Shown here: positions 1-9,379 of the stretch, in pieces
How the letters are laid out: the number at the start of each line of letters is the position of its first letter
Position numbering within the stretch: position 1 is the first letter of the stretch
Assembly (NCBI RefSeq): GCF_000427905.1
Contig: NZ_ATYX01000006.1
Coordinates: 62,001-126,000 of the forward strand
Source of the DNA: Thermocrispum agreste DSM 44070
Lineage (GTDB): Bacteria; Actinomycetota; Actinomycetes; Mycobacteriales; Pseudonocardiaceae
Direction of reading: 5' to 3'
DNA length: 64,000 nucleotides
Program-made: the position numbers and the translations under genes
The notes under the pieces: model-generated
Databases searched by the model: none
What the model was told of the DNA's origin: nothing
The model's input: the letters and a program-made list of their open reading frames with translations, nothing else

Positions 1-867
1 GAGTGGGTCCGGTCGAACGCCAAGGCGCGTCAGGCCAAGTCCCGTGCCCGCCTGCAGCGTTACGAGGAGATGGCCGCCGAGGCGGAGCGCCAGCGCAAGC
101 TGGACTTCGAGGAGATCCAGATCCCGCCCGGCCCGCGCCTGGGCGACGTGGTCGTCGAGGTGGAGAACCTGCGCAAGGGATTCGACGACCGGGTGCTCAT
201 CGACGGGCTGTCGTTCAGCTTGCCGCGGAACGGCATCGTCGGTGTCATCGGGCCGAACGGCGTCGGGAAGACAACGCTGTTCAAGACGATCGTCGGGCTG
301 GAGAAGCCGGATTCGGGGACGGTCCGCATCGGTGAGACGGTCAAGCTGTCCTACGTCGACCAGACGCGTGAGGGCATCGACCCGAACAAGACGGTCTGGG
401 AAGTCGTGTCGGACGGCCTCGATTACATCCACGTCGGCGAGACCGAGATGCCGTCGCGGGCCTACGTCGGCGCCTTCGGCTTCAAGGGACCGGACCAGCA
501 GAAGCCCGCGGGCGTGCTGTCCGGTGGTGAGCGCAACCGGCTCAACCTCGCGCTGACGCTGAAGAAGGGCGGCAACCTCATCCTGCTCGACGAGCCGACC
601 AACGACCTCGACGTGGAGACGCTGGGCTCGCTGGAGAACGCGCTGGAGCAGTTCCCCGGTTGCGCTGTGGTGATCTCGCACGACCGGTGGTTCCTGGACC
701 GAGTGGCGACTCACATCCTGGCCTGGGAAGGTACCGAGGAGAACCCGGCGAAGTGGTTCTGGTTCGAGGGCAACTTCGAGGGGTACGAGAAGAACAAGAT
801 CGAAAGGCTTGGTCCTGAGGCAGCCCGTCCGCATAGGGTGACGTACCGGAAGCTGACGCGCGACTGA
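1..867 (+). CDS. ettA: Energy-dependent translational throttle protein EttA (ABC-F), 5' truncated by window edge
   Basis: This is the C-terminal 288 residues of an ABC-F ATPase; the frame is open at base 1, so the start lies outside the window. The first residues (EWVRSNAKARQAKSRARL) match the linker between the two ATPase domains of EttA. The second ABC domain shows a Walker A GPNGVGKTT (residues 84-92 of the fragment), the ABC signature LSGGERNRL (about 173-181), Walker B LILLDEPTNDLD and the switch histidine ISHDRW. It ends YRKLTRD, typical of actinobacterial EttA. Known role: binds the ribosomal E site and gates entry into elongation according to ATP/ADP. No membrane segment is present, as expected for ABC-F. 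In M. tuberculosis the orthologue (Rv2477c) is also next to the glutamate dehydrogenase region. Confidence 0.95.
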   Translation, partial: EWVRSNAKARQAKSRARLQRYEEMAAEAERQRKLDFEEIQIPPGPRLGDVVVEVENLRKGFDDRVLIDGLSFSLPRNGIVGVIGPNGVGKTTLFKTIVGLEKPDSGTVRIGETVKLSYVDQTREGIDPNKTVWEVVSDGLDYIHVGETEMPSRAYVGAFGFKGPDQQKPAGVLSGGERNRLNLALTLKKGGNLILLDEPTNDLDVETLGSLENALEQFPGCAVVISHDRWFLDRVATHILAWEGTEENPAKWFWFEGNFEGYEKNKIERLGPEAARPHRVTYRKLTRD

Positions 868-901
868 CCAGCGACCGTCGCCGACAACCACCGGAGGCCT
901 T

Positions 902-3724
902 GTGGCTGCAGGTATGCACGATGAGCGGGGGGTTGCCGGATACCCGCGTGACGAAGCGGTAGGCCGAATCGGCGCAGGCACCTCCGCACTGTCGGCCATC
1001 AGGCCTGATGTCACCCCCGCCGAGCGGCTGCTCGACCACGGAACGCGGTTGCGGTTCCGTGCCCCGGAGCTGGCATTGGTCTTCGGCGAGCGGGCGGCGG
1101 CACTCGCCGAGGCCGCAGGCTCGGAGCACCTGTGGGTCAACGCCGAGGGCTTGTCGGTGTTCGCCCGCATGCGGATGGGGCAGCGGCCGGACGTGGTGCA
1201 CCGGGCGGTCACGGTGCTGCGCACCGCCGAAGCCGACGGGCACGCCGAGCTGGCGGCGCAGATGCGAGTGGAGCTGGCGGTGTGTGCGCGCAGCGCCGGT
1301 GTCCCGCTGACCGGGCTGGCCGCGCTCCGGCCCGTCCTCAGCCAACGCGATCTGCCTGCGGTGTGCCGGGCGCTGGCGCTGATGCAGCTCGTGGGGTGCA
1401 TGGCGCCGGTGGGCAGGCAGTCGTTCATGGACAGAGCGCTCGCCGAGGCCGACAGGCTGATCCGCTCCGACGCGCAGTTGCCGGACGTCGACCGGATCCT
1501 GCTACGGGCCATGGTGGCCAGCAGGACGGCGGCACATCAGCGGCGGCACGGTGACCTGGCCGCGTCGCTGGACACCGGACAGCGCGCCTTGGACCTGCTC
1601 GACGGGCTGGATTCCGAGGCACACGACGGCATGCAGCTGCGGGCCCGGGTCGTACTGGACATGGCGTGCGCATTGCTGGACCGTGGCGAGAACCGGCGGG
1701 CCATGGACATCGCGCAGCGTGTGCTGTCTCGACCGGCACGCGCCGCCGCGGTGGGGCCGTTGGCCTGGTTGAGGCTCGCCCTGGCGACCCGCCTGCATCT
1801 GTCCGCCGGGGAGGCCGAGGCGGCCGGGCGGCTGGTGCGAGACGCGCTGCACAGCGTGCAACGCTACGACCTCACCTGGATCGAGGCCCGGCTGTGGCTC
1901 GAGCTGTCCCACGTCGAGGAGGCCGCAGGCCGCGAGCGGTCCGCCCTTCACGCTGCCCGGGAGGCCCGCCGGTGCGAGCACGTGTACGGCCGGGCCCGCC
2001 GACAGGCCATCAACGCGCTGACCGGTGAGTTCGGCCGGGGCGAGGAGAGCGTGGTTGATCTGGCTCAGCTGCTGGGCATGGGGGAGCCTCCCTCGGCGCG
2101 TGACAGCGGTGCCAGGGGGCAGGAGAAGCCGTCTGCCCACGCGACTGGGGCGGATCGGGCATCGGCGCCTTCCGGCCTGTCCGCGCCCAAGGCTCGGCAG
2201 GCGGCAGCTACGGGGCAGACGGCGGCCACGGAGCCGAAGGTGGCTTCGTTGCCGTCGGCGGCGTCGAAAGCAGCTTCCGAGCTGCCGCGCAAGTACGGCA
2301 GTGCCGAGCCGGCCGCCGAGACGTCAGGCAGTGGCTCGGCGAAAGACCCTGGAGCGTCGGCGCAGGGCGCGAAGGCGGAGCCGAAGGTCACGTTGCCGTT
2401 GCTGAACCTGCCGACCATCTCGCTGCCGAAGGACCTCGATCCCACACTCCACCGCAGCGAGCAGCACGGCCGACCTCCGCTGCGGCTTGCCGGCAGCGGA
2501 GCCGGGGGAGAGGGCAGCAGCGCGGCAGAGCCGGCGCAAGCGGGCGGTGGCGGCACCGGCACCGCAGGCGGCTCGGCAGGCGAGGCGACGCCACTCCGGC
2601 CCTGGCTTGCCGCGCTCGGGCCGTCGCAGCAGCCCGTGAACGCGTCGTCGGCGCATCGTGCGCATGGGGAGCAGGGCACCGGCCCGCGACGTGGGAACGT
2701 CTCCGAAACCCCCGCTGGCAAGGCCGCGGAGACAGCTGCTGGCGGCACGCAAGAGCACCGGGAGCCGGAGCACACGCCGCGGCACCGCCGCTCTGAAGGG
2801 GGGACGGCCGCCCGGTCGGTGTTGGAGCGGCTGGGAGTCAAGGTCGGTACGGGGGGAAGAAGGCGCGCACCGGAGTCGTCGACGCCGGGAGCTTCGACGG
2901 CGGATTCCTCGGCGACGGAGACGGCCTCCGGGGTGGGGTCCGGCGCCGACCCCACGTCGTCCCTGGCGGGCGCGGCAGCCGAGCAGCCAAGGCTGGGCTC
3001 GTCGCGCGAGGCAGCTCCACCCGGCGCGCAGGAAGTGACGTCGATGCTTCCGAGAATTCCGGCGTCCGAGCCTCCGGCCGAGGCGGCGTCGGGCACGGGT
3101 GGGAGGCATGCGGCGTCCGGTGAGGACACTCCCGGACGCGAGCACACCTCGGACGGCACGGGCCGCGAGACGGCTTCGGGCGGCACCGGGGAAGAGAAGG
3201 CTTCGAGCGGCGCCGGACGAGAAGAGGTCTCCGGACGCAAGGAGGCCTCCGATGCCGCGTCGGCGCGGTCGATCATCGACGAGCTGCTTGCCGCTGCGCG
3301 GGCCAGGGACGACCAGAGCGGTTCCTCCTGGCAGGCAAAGCACGCTCAGCAGAAGTCGTCCTCGGACACCAGTCGGGACACCACCACCGGCCACGGGGAG
3401 CGTCAACTGCGTGCGGCCGACACGAACACGACCTCGGACGGCTCGGCGCAGACGTCGCCAACCTCGCCCACATCAGGCGCAGACAAGCCCGTCGACTCCG
3501 GTGGCCGGTCCAGGACGACGACGGGCCGCACCGAGCCGCCGCGGTTGGACAGCCTGCTGTCCATCTTCCGCGATTGGCCGGATGACGACGAACTTGCCGG
3601 GTCGTTGTCCTCGCGGGCACGCCGCTTGCGGGAGGAAAGTGCGGGATCAGGTGAGTCCCGGCGGACCAACGGCCGACGCTTCACCGGTGACGACCGGCCA
3701 TGGGGCCACCACGGCGATCTCTGA
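902..3724 (+). CDS. Large two-part protein: helical TPR-like N-terminus and disordered Ala/Ser/Gly-rich C-terminus
   Basis: I do not recognise a named family. The 940-residue product starts at a GTG with GGAGG 4 nt upstream; an in-frame ATG at 914 is an alternative. Residues about 35-390 are Leu/Ala/Arg-rich helical repeats with spacing suggestive of tetratricopeptide repeats. About 395-800 is low-complexity sequence rich in Ala, Ser, Gly, Thr and Glu and is probably disordered. Two short ordered islands reappear near the end: SARSIIDELLAAARARDD (about 783-800) and RLDSLLSIFRDWPDDDELA (about 881-899). No signal peptide or membrane segment is seen. It starts 34 nt after ettA and is probably cotranscribed with it. 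The two islands look like peptide docking motifs, but partners are unknown. Confidence 0.85.
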   Translation: MAAGMHDERGVAGYPRDEAVGRIGAGTSALSAIRPDVTPAERLLDHGTRLRFRAPELALVFGERAAALAEAAGSEHLWVNAEGLSVFARMRMGQRPDVVHRAVTVLRTAEADGHAELAAQMRVELAVCARSAGVPLTGLAALRPVLSQRDLPAVCRALALMQLVGCMAPVGRQSFMDRALAEADRLIRSDAQLPDVDRILLRAMVASRTAAHQRRHGDLAASLDTGQRALDLLDGLDSEAHDGMQLRARVVLDMACALLDRGENRRAMDIAQRVLSRPARAAAVGPLAWLRLALATRLHLSAGEAEAAGRLVRDALHSVQRYDLTWIEARLWLELSHVEEAAGRERSALHAAREARRCEHVYGRARRQAINALTGEFGRGEESVVDLAQLLGMGEPPSARDSGARGQEKPSAHATGADRASAPSGLSAPKARQAAATGQTAATEPKVASLPSAASKAASELPRKYGSAEPAAETSGSGSAKDPGASAQGAKAEPKVTLPLLNLPTISLPKDLDPTLHRSEQHGRPPLRLAGSGAGGEGSSAAEPAQAGGGGTGTAGGSAGEATPLRPWLAALGPSQQPVNASSAHRAHGEQGTGPRRGNVSETPAGKAAETAAGGTQEHREPEHTPRHRRSEGGTAARSVLERLGVKVGTGGRRRAPESSTPGASTADSSATETASGVGSGADPTSSLAGAAAEQPRLGSSREAAPPGAQEVTSMLPRIPASEPPAEAASGTGGRHAASGEDTPGREHTSDGTGRETASGGTGEEKASSGAGREEVSGRKEASDAASARSIIDELLAAARARDDQSGSSWQAKHAQQKSSSDTSRDTTTGHGERQLRAADTNTTSDGSAQTSPTSPTSGADKPVDSGGRSRTTTGRTEPPRLDSLLSIFRDWPDDDELAGSLSSRARRLREESAGSGESRRTNGRRFTGDDRPWGHHGDL

Positions 3725-4131
3725 TCCGACGACCCCGCTGGTACCGGCTGACGTCAGTTGCGCAGACAGCACACCCAGGTTTCTCGTCCGGCCGACTTCT
3801 TGGTCGGCCGTTTTGGTTTCTCGGCCAGCTGGTTTCGGTTTCTCGCCCGGCCGGCTTCGGTTCCACAGCCAGCTGGCTTCGGAGTCTGCGCCGAGGTGTG
3901 GACCTCGTCGATGAAAGCTTCCCAGCGCGGGCGAGCCGGCTTCCTGCAGCCCATCCGAGCGCGCCAGTCCGGGCCTCGGCTGTGGTGCCGGCCACGACGG
4001 CGCTATCGGCCCAGCGTGATCGTATCGCCCGCCGGTGATCGAACTGCGTGGGCTGCGAGTGCCGAACGTCGCCAGGCTAGGGTGAGAGGCGTTGACTGTG
4101 CAGCGTTGCCGCAACGGAGGTTGTTCGCGCC
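3725..4131. other. Intergenic region upstream of NAD-glutamate dehydrogenase
   Basis: No gene is supported in these 407 bases. The first part carries a short degenerate 22-bp tandem repeat (separate entry). The last 20 bases hold a GGAGG ribosome binding site at 4116-4120 for the downstream gene. Short reading frames in several phases run through the repeat, but a period of 22 is not a multiple of three and none has a credible start. Confidence 0.7.
3778..3880. repeat. Degenerate 22-bp tandem repeat, four units
   Basis: Units lie at 3778-3799, 3815-3836, 3837-3858 and 3859-3880; units 2-4 are contiguous and 15 bases separate units 1 and 2. Each unit begins GGTTTCTCG (GGTTCCACA in unit 4) and ends in CTTC or GTTTC, with a GGCCAGCTGG or CGGCCGG core that is itself self-complementary. 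Copies 2 and 4 share CCAGCTGG; copies 1 and 3 share CCGGCCG. It could be a multi-site operator for gdh or a replication-slippage product. Confidence 0.8.
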
Positions 4132-7100
4132 ATGACTTCCACCAAGGTCTCCAGCGTGTCACCTGGGGGGTCGGCGGATGCCGACGACTTGGAGGCTCAA
4201 CGGGATCGACTGGTCGAGGCCGCAGCACAACTGGCGCCGGACATCTCCGACCTGATCCGCGTGTACTTCCGGCACGCCCCGCCGGAGGACATCGTCGACG
4301 ACTCGCCGGAGGACCTGCTCGCCGCGGTCCGCAGCCACCTGGAGCTGGCCGAGCGGCGCCCCCCGGGCAGGCCGGTGGTGAAGATCAGCAACCCGGCCCG
4401 GTCCACCGGCGGCTCCTCGGGTGTCACGGTCGTGCAGATCGTCACCGACGACATGCCGTTCCTGGTCGACAGCGTGGTGGCCAAGTTCGCCAGGTCCGGG
4501 ATGCCGGTGCAGCGCATCGTGCACCCGATCCTGCTGGCGACCCGGGACGTCACGGGTGCGCTGCAGCAGCTGCACCCGGCCGCGGACCTGGACGACCCGC
4601 CGGAGGGCGCCTCGGCGGAGTCGTGGATCTCCGTGGAGGTCGACCAGATCACCGATCCGGAGCGTGCTGCGGCCGTCGAGACCGGCCTGATCTCCGTCAT
4701 CACCGATGTCCGTGAGGTCGTCGAAGACTCCGTCAAGATGACCGAGACGGCGCTGCAGCTGGCCGACGAACTGGAATCGTCCCCGCCGCCGCTGCCGCCC
4801 ACCGAAGTGACCGAAGGCGCCGCGCTGCTGCGCTGGCTGGTGGACGGGCACTTTCGGTTCCTCGGCTACCGCAAGTACGAAGTGGTGCGGGATCAACCGG
4901 ACCCGGTGGCCGAGGACGCGCCGGTGCTCCGCGCGGTCCTGGCGACCGGCCTGGGCGTGCTCCGCCAGGACAGCCTGGCCGCCCGCAAACTCACCGCGGG
5001 CACGGACATCGCGAAAACGGCACTGTCCAATAACCTGCTCGTGCTGACGCCGGGCAGCGCCCGGTCGACGGTCCACCGGCCGGTGCGCCCGTACTACATC
5101 GGCGTCAAGACCTTCGACGACAACGGCGAAGTCACCGGCGAGCACCGCTTCCTCGGCATGTTCACCACGTCGGCGCTGCACGAGGACGTGCTGGACATCC
5201 CGGTGGTGGGACGCAGGGTGCGGGACGTCATCCATCGCGCGGGCTTCCCGATGGATTCGCACTCCGGCCAGGCCATGCTCGAGGTCATTCAGAGCTGGCC
5301 GCGCGCCGAGCTGTTCTCCACCGACCCCGACTCCCTCTACGCCACCGCCACCGGCGCGATCGCCCTGGCCGACCGGCGCCGCATCCGGGCCTTCCTGCGC
5401 CGTGACCCGTACCGCCGCTTCTTCTCGTGCGTGGTGTTCGTGCCGCGCGACCGGTACAGCACCCGGTCCCGGCAGGCCATGCAGGAGGTACTGCGCGAAG
5501 AACTCCAGGCGCGGGAGGTCGAGTTCGCCGTCCGGCTGGGCGAGACGCTGTTCGCCCAGGTGCATTTCACCGCCTACACCGACCCGGACAAGCAGATCGA
5601 GCCGGACATGCGCCGCATCCAGCAGCGGCTCACCACGGCGGTGCGCGGCTGGGAGGACCAGCTCATCGAGGCCATTCACGAGGAGCGAGTGGCCGCAGGC
5701 GTGCTGCAGAGCCACCGCGACGAGCCGGCCACTCAGCTCGGGGAACGTCTCGCGGCGGCGCTGCCGGAGGCCTACAAGGAGGACTTCGACGCCGTCACTG
5801 GCCTGCGCGACCTGCGGCAGTTGGAATCACTGTCCGGGCCGGGCGACCTTGGGATGCAGCTGTACGCCTGCCAGGACGAGCACGACGAGGCCACCCACCG
5901 GTTCAAGCTCTACCTGGCGGGTGAAGGGGTCTCGCTGTCCAAGCTGCTGCCGATGCTGCAGAAGATGGACGTCGAGGTCATCGACCAGCGGCCGTACGAC
6001 ATCACCATGCCCGACGGCAGCCGGGCGTGGATCTACGACTTCGGCCTGCGGGTGGACCAGCAGACGCTGGAGAAGGTCGCCGATCCGGAGTCACTCAGCG
6101 ACCTGGGCAAGCGCTTCCAGGACGCGTTCCGTGCCATGTGGGACGGCGCCGCGGAGATCGACGGGCTCAACGGCCTGGTGCTGCGCAGCGGCTTGACCTG
6201 GCGGCAGACGTCGGTGCTGCGCGCCTACTCCCGCTACCTGCAGCAGGCGGGCACCCCGTACTCGCAGGCCTACATCGAGCGGACCGTGCTGGCCAACCCG
6301 CAGGTGGCGGCCGCGCTGATCGACCTGTTCGAGCTGAAGTTCGACGTCGCCGACGGCGAGGAGGTGACGCCGGAGCGGCGGAACCGCGTCGAGCAGCGCG
6401 CGGCTGAGATCGAGTCGATGATCGACTCGGTGGAAAGCCTCGACGAGGACCGCATCCTGCGCGGCCTGCTCACACTCATCAAAGCCACGCTGCGGACCAA
6501 CTACTACCGCACCGACGACAACGGCGAGCACCGCTCGTACCTGTCGTTCAAGCTGGAGCCGACGGCGGTGCCCGACCTGCCCGAGCCACGGCCGCGGTTC
6601 GAGATCTTCGTCTGCTCGCCCCGGGTGGAGGGCGTCCACCTGCGCTTCGGTTCGGTGGCCCGCGGCGGGCTGCGCTGGTCGGACCGGCGCGAGGACTACC
6701 GCACCGAGATCCTCGGCCTGGTCAAGGCGCAGGCGGTCAAGAACTCGGTGATCGTGCCGGTCGGCGCCAAGGGCGGTTTCGTGGTGAAGAACCCGCCCGC
6801 GCCCACCGGTGATCCCGCCGCCGACCGGGAAGCCCTGCAGGCCGAGGGGATCGCCTGCTACCGGATGTTCATCTCCGGCCTGCTGGACCTGACCGACAAC
6901 CGTCGGGACGGCAAGACGGTGCCTGCCCCCCAGGTCGTCCGGTACGACGACGACGACAGCTACCTGGTGGTGGCGGCCGACAAGGGCACGGCGACCTTCT
7001 CCGACATCGCCAACGAGGTGAGCCTGGCCTACGGGCACTGGCTCGGCGACGCGTTCGCCTCGGGCGGTTCAGCCGGCTACGACCACAAGGAAATGGGCAT

Positions 7101-9099
7101 CACCGCCCGCGGCGCGTGGGAATCGGTGAAGCGGCACTTCCGGGAGCTGGGCATCGACACCCAGACGCAGGACTTCACCGTGGTCGGCATCGGCGACATG
7201 TCCGGCGACGTGTTCGGCAACGGCATGCTGCTGTCCGAGCACATCCGCCTGGTTGCGGCGTTCAACCACTTGCACATCTTCGTCGACCCGGACCCGGACC
7301 CGGCGATCTCGTTCCGCGAGCGCAAGCGGCTGTTCGAGCTGCCGCGGTCGACGTGGGCCGATTACGACCGAAGCCTGATCAGCAAAGGCGGAGGCGTGTT
7401 CGAACGCTCTGCCAAGACGGTCGTCGTCACCCCGGAGATGCGCCGGGCACTCGGCCTGCCGGACGAGGTGACGAAGCTGACGCCGAACGAGCTGGTCCGG
7501 GCGATCCTGCTGGCGCCGGTCGACCTGCTGTGGAACGGCGGCATCGGCACCTACGTCAAAGCGAGCACGGAAAGCCACGCCGACGCCGGCGACAAGACCA
7601 ACGACGCGGTGCGGGTGGACGGCAACCAGCTGCGGGTCAAGGTGGTCGGCGAAGGCGGCAACCTGGGCTTCACCCAGCGGGGCCGGATCGAGTTCGCCCG
7701 CAACGGTGGCAAGATCAACACCGACGCGCTGGACAACTCCGCGGGCGTGGACAGTTCCGACCACGAGGTCAACATCAAGATCCTGCTCGAGCAGGCCATC
7801 GCACGCGGCGAGCTGAGCCAGGACGAGCGCGTGCCGTTGCTGGAGTCGATGACCGACGAGGTCGCCGAGCTGGTGCTGCGGCACAACTACCGGCAGAACG
7901 CGGTGTTGGGCGTCTCCCGCGCGCACGCCGCCCCGATGGCGTCGGTGCACCAGCGGCTGGTGTCCTACCTGGAGGAGAAGGCGGGCCTGGATCGCCAGCT
8001 CGAGGCGCTGCCCAGCAACCAGGAGTTCAAGAAGCTCATCGCCGACGGCGAAGGGCTCACCTCCCCGGAGCTGGCCACCATCCTGGCCCACGTCAAGCTC
8101 GATCTGAAGGACGAACTGATCGACTCCGATCTGCCCGACCAGGACGTCTTCGCGCAGCGCCTGCCGCTGTACTTCCCGACGCCGTTGCGGGAGCGGTTCG
8201 CCGAGGCGATCCAGCAGCATCCGCTGAAGCGGCAGATCATCACCACCCAGGTGGTCAACGAGGTGGTCGACGGCGCAGGCCTGTCGTACGCCTTCCGCCT
8301 GGCCGAGGAGATGAACGCGACGGCGACTGACGCGGTCCGCGCCTACATGGTGGTGACCAGGGTGTTCGACCTGCCTGCGGTGTGGCGGGACATCGAGGCG
8401 CTGGACAACGTGGTGTCCACCGACGTCGCCGACCGCATGGTGCTGGAGACCCGCAGGCTGCTGGACCGCGCCGCGCGCTGGTGGTTGTCCTCGCGGCCGC
8501 AGCCGCTGGCGGTCGGCGCGGAGATCAACCGGTTCTCCGGGGTGGTCAGGGCGCTGCAGCCGAAGGTGCCGGAGCTGCTGCGTGGCGAAGAGCTGGACGT
8601 GCTGAACGCCCGACGCGACGAGCTGATTGCCGACGGCGTGCCGGAGGACCTCGCGGGCAGGGTCGCCGCGCTGCTGTTCACCTACGGCTTGCTGGACGTC
8701 ACCGAGGTGGCCGAGCTGGCCGAACAGGAAATCGGTGTCGACCGGGAGCGCAGCCCGCTGGAGACCGCCGAGCTCTACTACGCGCTGTCCGAGCATCTGG
8801 GCATCAACCGGATGCTGACGTCGGTGACCGCCCTGGAGCGCGGCAACCGCTGGCACGCGCTGGCTCGGCTGGCCCTGCGCGACGACATCTACCTGTCGTT
8901 GCGGGCGATCACGCTGGACGCGCTGCGGATCAGCGATCCCGGTGACCCGGTCGACGCCAAGATCGAGCAGTGGGAGCGGGCCAACAGTTCGCGCCTGGCC
9001 CGCGCCAGGGTGGCGCTGGACGACATCGCCCGCGTCGGCAAGCTGGACCTGGCCACGCTGTCCGTGGCGACGCGGCAATTGCGCAGCATGGCGCGGTGA
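4132..9099 (+). CDS. gdh: NAD-specific glutamate dehydrogenase, large (180 kDa) class
   Basis: Catalyses NAD-dependent oxidative deamination of glutamate to 2-oxoglutarate in the cytoplasm. At 1655 residues it has the length of the GDH-180 class found in actinobacteria and Streptomyces, far longer than hexameric GDH. The N-terminal ~700 residues are the regulatory ACT-like region. The catalytic core shows VARGGLRWSDR at about 842-852 followed by AQAVKNSVIVPVGAKGG with the substrate-binding lysines, and the nucleotide-binding segment FTVVGIGDMSGDVFGNGM at about 1016-1033. The ATG start has GGAGG 11 nt upstream. A hairpin follows the stop. It corresponds to Rv2476c in M. tuberculosis, where GarA inhibits the enzyme; whether that holds here cannot be read from sequence. 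Confidence 0.96.
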   Translation: MTSTKVSSVSPGGSADADDLEAQRDRLVEAAAQLAPDISDLIRVYFRHAPPEDIVDDSPEDLLAAVRSHLELAERRPPGRPVVKISNPARSTGGSSGVTVVQIVTDDMPFLVDSVVAKFARSGMPVQRIVHPILLATRDVTGALQQLHPAADLDDPPEGASAESWISVEVDQITDPERAAAVETGLISVITDVREVVEDSVKMTETALQLADELESSPPPLPPTEVTEGAALLRWLVDGHFRFLGYRKYEVVRDQPDPVAEDAPVLRAVLATGLGVLRQDSLAARKLTAGTDIAKTALSNNLLVLTPGSARSTVHRPVRPYYIGVKTFDDNGEVTGEHRFLGMFTTSALHEDVLDIPVVGRRVRDVIHRAGFPMDSHSGQAMLEVIQSWPRAELFSTDPDSLYATATGAIALADRRRIRAFLRRDPYRRFFSCVVFVPRDRYSTRSRQAMQEVLREELQAREVEFAVRLGETLFAQVHFTAYTDPDKQIEPDMRRIQQRLTTAVRGWEDQLIEAIHEERVAAGVLQSHRDEPATQLGERLAAALPEAYKEDFDAVTGLRDLRQLESLSGPGDLGMQLYACQDEHDEATHRFKLYLAGEGVSLSKLLPMLQKMDVEVIDQRPYDITMPDGSRAWIYDFGLRVDQQTLEKVADPESLSDLGKRFQDAFRAMWDGAAEIDGLNGLVLRSGLTWRQTSVLRAYSRYLQQAGTPYSQAYIERTVLANPQVAAALIDLFELKFDVADGEEVTPERRNRVEQRAAEIESMIDSVESLDEDRILRGLLTLIKATLRTNYYRTDDNGEHRSYLSFKLEPTAVPDLPEPRPRFEIFVCSPRVEGVHLRFGSVARGGLRWSDRREDYRTEILGLVKAQAVKNSVIVPVGAKGGFVVKNPPAPTGDPAADREALQAEGIACYRMFISGLLDLTDNRRDGKTVPAPQVVRYDDDDSYLVVAADKGTATFSDIANEVSLAYGHWLGDAFASGGSAGYDHKEMGITARGAWESVKRHFRELGIDTQTQDFTVVGIGDMSGDVFGNGMLLSEHIRLVAAFNHLHIFVDPDPDPAISFRERKRLFELPRSTWADYDRSLISKGGGVFERSAKTVVVTPEMRRALGLPDEVTKLTPNELVRAILLAPVDLLWNGGIGTYVKASTESHADAGDKTNDAVRVDGNQLRVKVVGEGGNLGFTQRGRIEFARNGGKINTDALDNSAGVDSSDHEVNIKILLEQAIARGELSQDERVPLLESMTDEVAELVLRHNYRQNAVLGVSRAHAAPMASVHQRLVSYLEEKAGLDRQLEALPSNQEFKKLIADGEGLTSPELATILAHVKLDLKDELIDSDLPDQDVFAQRLPLYFPTPLRERFAEAIQQHPLKRQIITTQVVNEVVDGAGLSYAFRLAEEMNATATDAVRAYMVVTRVFDLPAVWRDIEALDNVVSTDVADRMVLETRRLLDRAARWWLSSRPQPLAVGAEINRFSGVVRALQPKVPELLRGEELDVLNARRDELIADGVPEDLAGRVAALLFTYGLLDVTEVAELAEQEIGVDRERSPLETAELYYALSEHLGINRMLTSVTALERGNRWHALARLALRDDIYLSLRAITLDALRISDPGDPVDAKIEQWERANSSRLARARVALDDIARVGKLDLATLSVATRQLRSMAR

Positions 9100-9115
9100 G
9101 GACGGTGGTCACCCG

Positions 9116-9135
9116 GGCCCGGTCGTAGCCGGGCC
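9116..9135 (+). terminator. Hairpin after gdh
   Basis: A perfect 7-bp stem GGCCCGG/CCGGGCC with a 6-nt loop lies 17 bases after the gdh stop. It has no T-tract, which is common for actinobacterial terminators. Confidence 0.5.
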
Positions 9136-9149
9136 GCTCACCGGGCCGG

Positions 9150-9188
9150 AACGACCGCCGTCGCACCGGCAACGACCGCGGTCGCACC
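9150..9188. repeat. 18-bp direct repeat, period 21
   Basis: The copies at 9150-9167 and 9171-9188 begin AACGACCGC and end GTCGCACC, with one mismatch. They lie in the gene-free stretch between gdh and the inhibitor gene, two helical turns apart, so they could be a tandem binding site. No function is assigned. Confidence 0.6.
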
Positions 9189-9379
9189 AGCTCGGTGCCA
9201 CCGGCCGCAGCCATTCACCAGGCGGCCGGGCCGGGTTGTCCGACGCACCGTCGGCAATTGCCGGTCCGGCCGTCTGCGTGCCCGACAGATGGCGAGCAAA
9301 CCCGATGGGGCGATTCTCACCGTCGCGTCGGAGCGTTGTCGCGGCGTCCGGAGTGGGTCGGCATAGCGTGAGCGGCGTC

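Noticed and set aside
2065-3406. Overlapping minus-strand frames across the disordered part of the 902-3724 gene
   Set aside because: The region is low complexity in every frame; only the plus-strand frame is continuous with an ordered domain and a ribosome binding site.
3778-3880. Repeat considered as a CRISPR array
   Set aside because: Units are contiguous, degenerate and without unique spacers; no cas genes are near.
7069-9078. A 669-codon open frame antisense to gdh
   Set aside because: It has the His/Gln/Arg/Val/Leu-rich composition of a GC-biased antisense frame, no ribosome binding site at its start and lies fully inside a well-supported gene.
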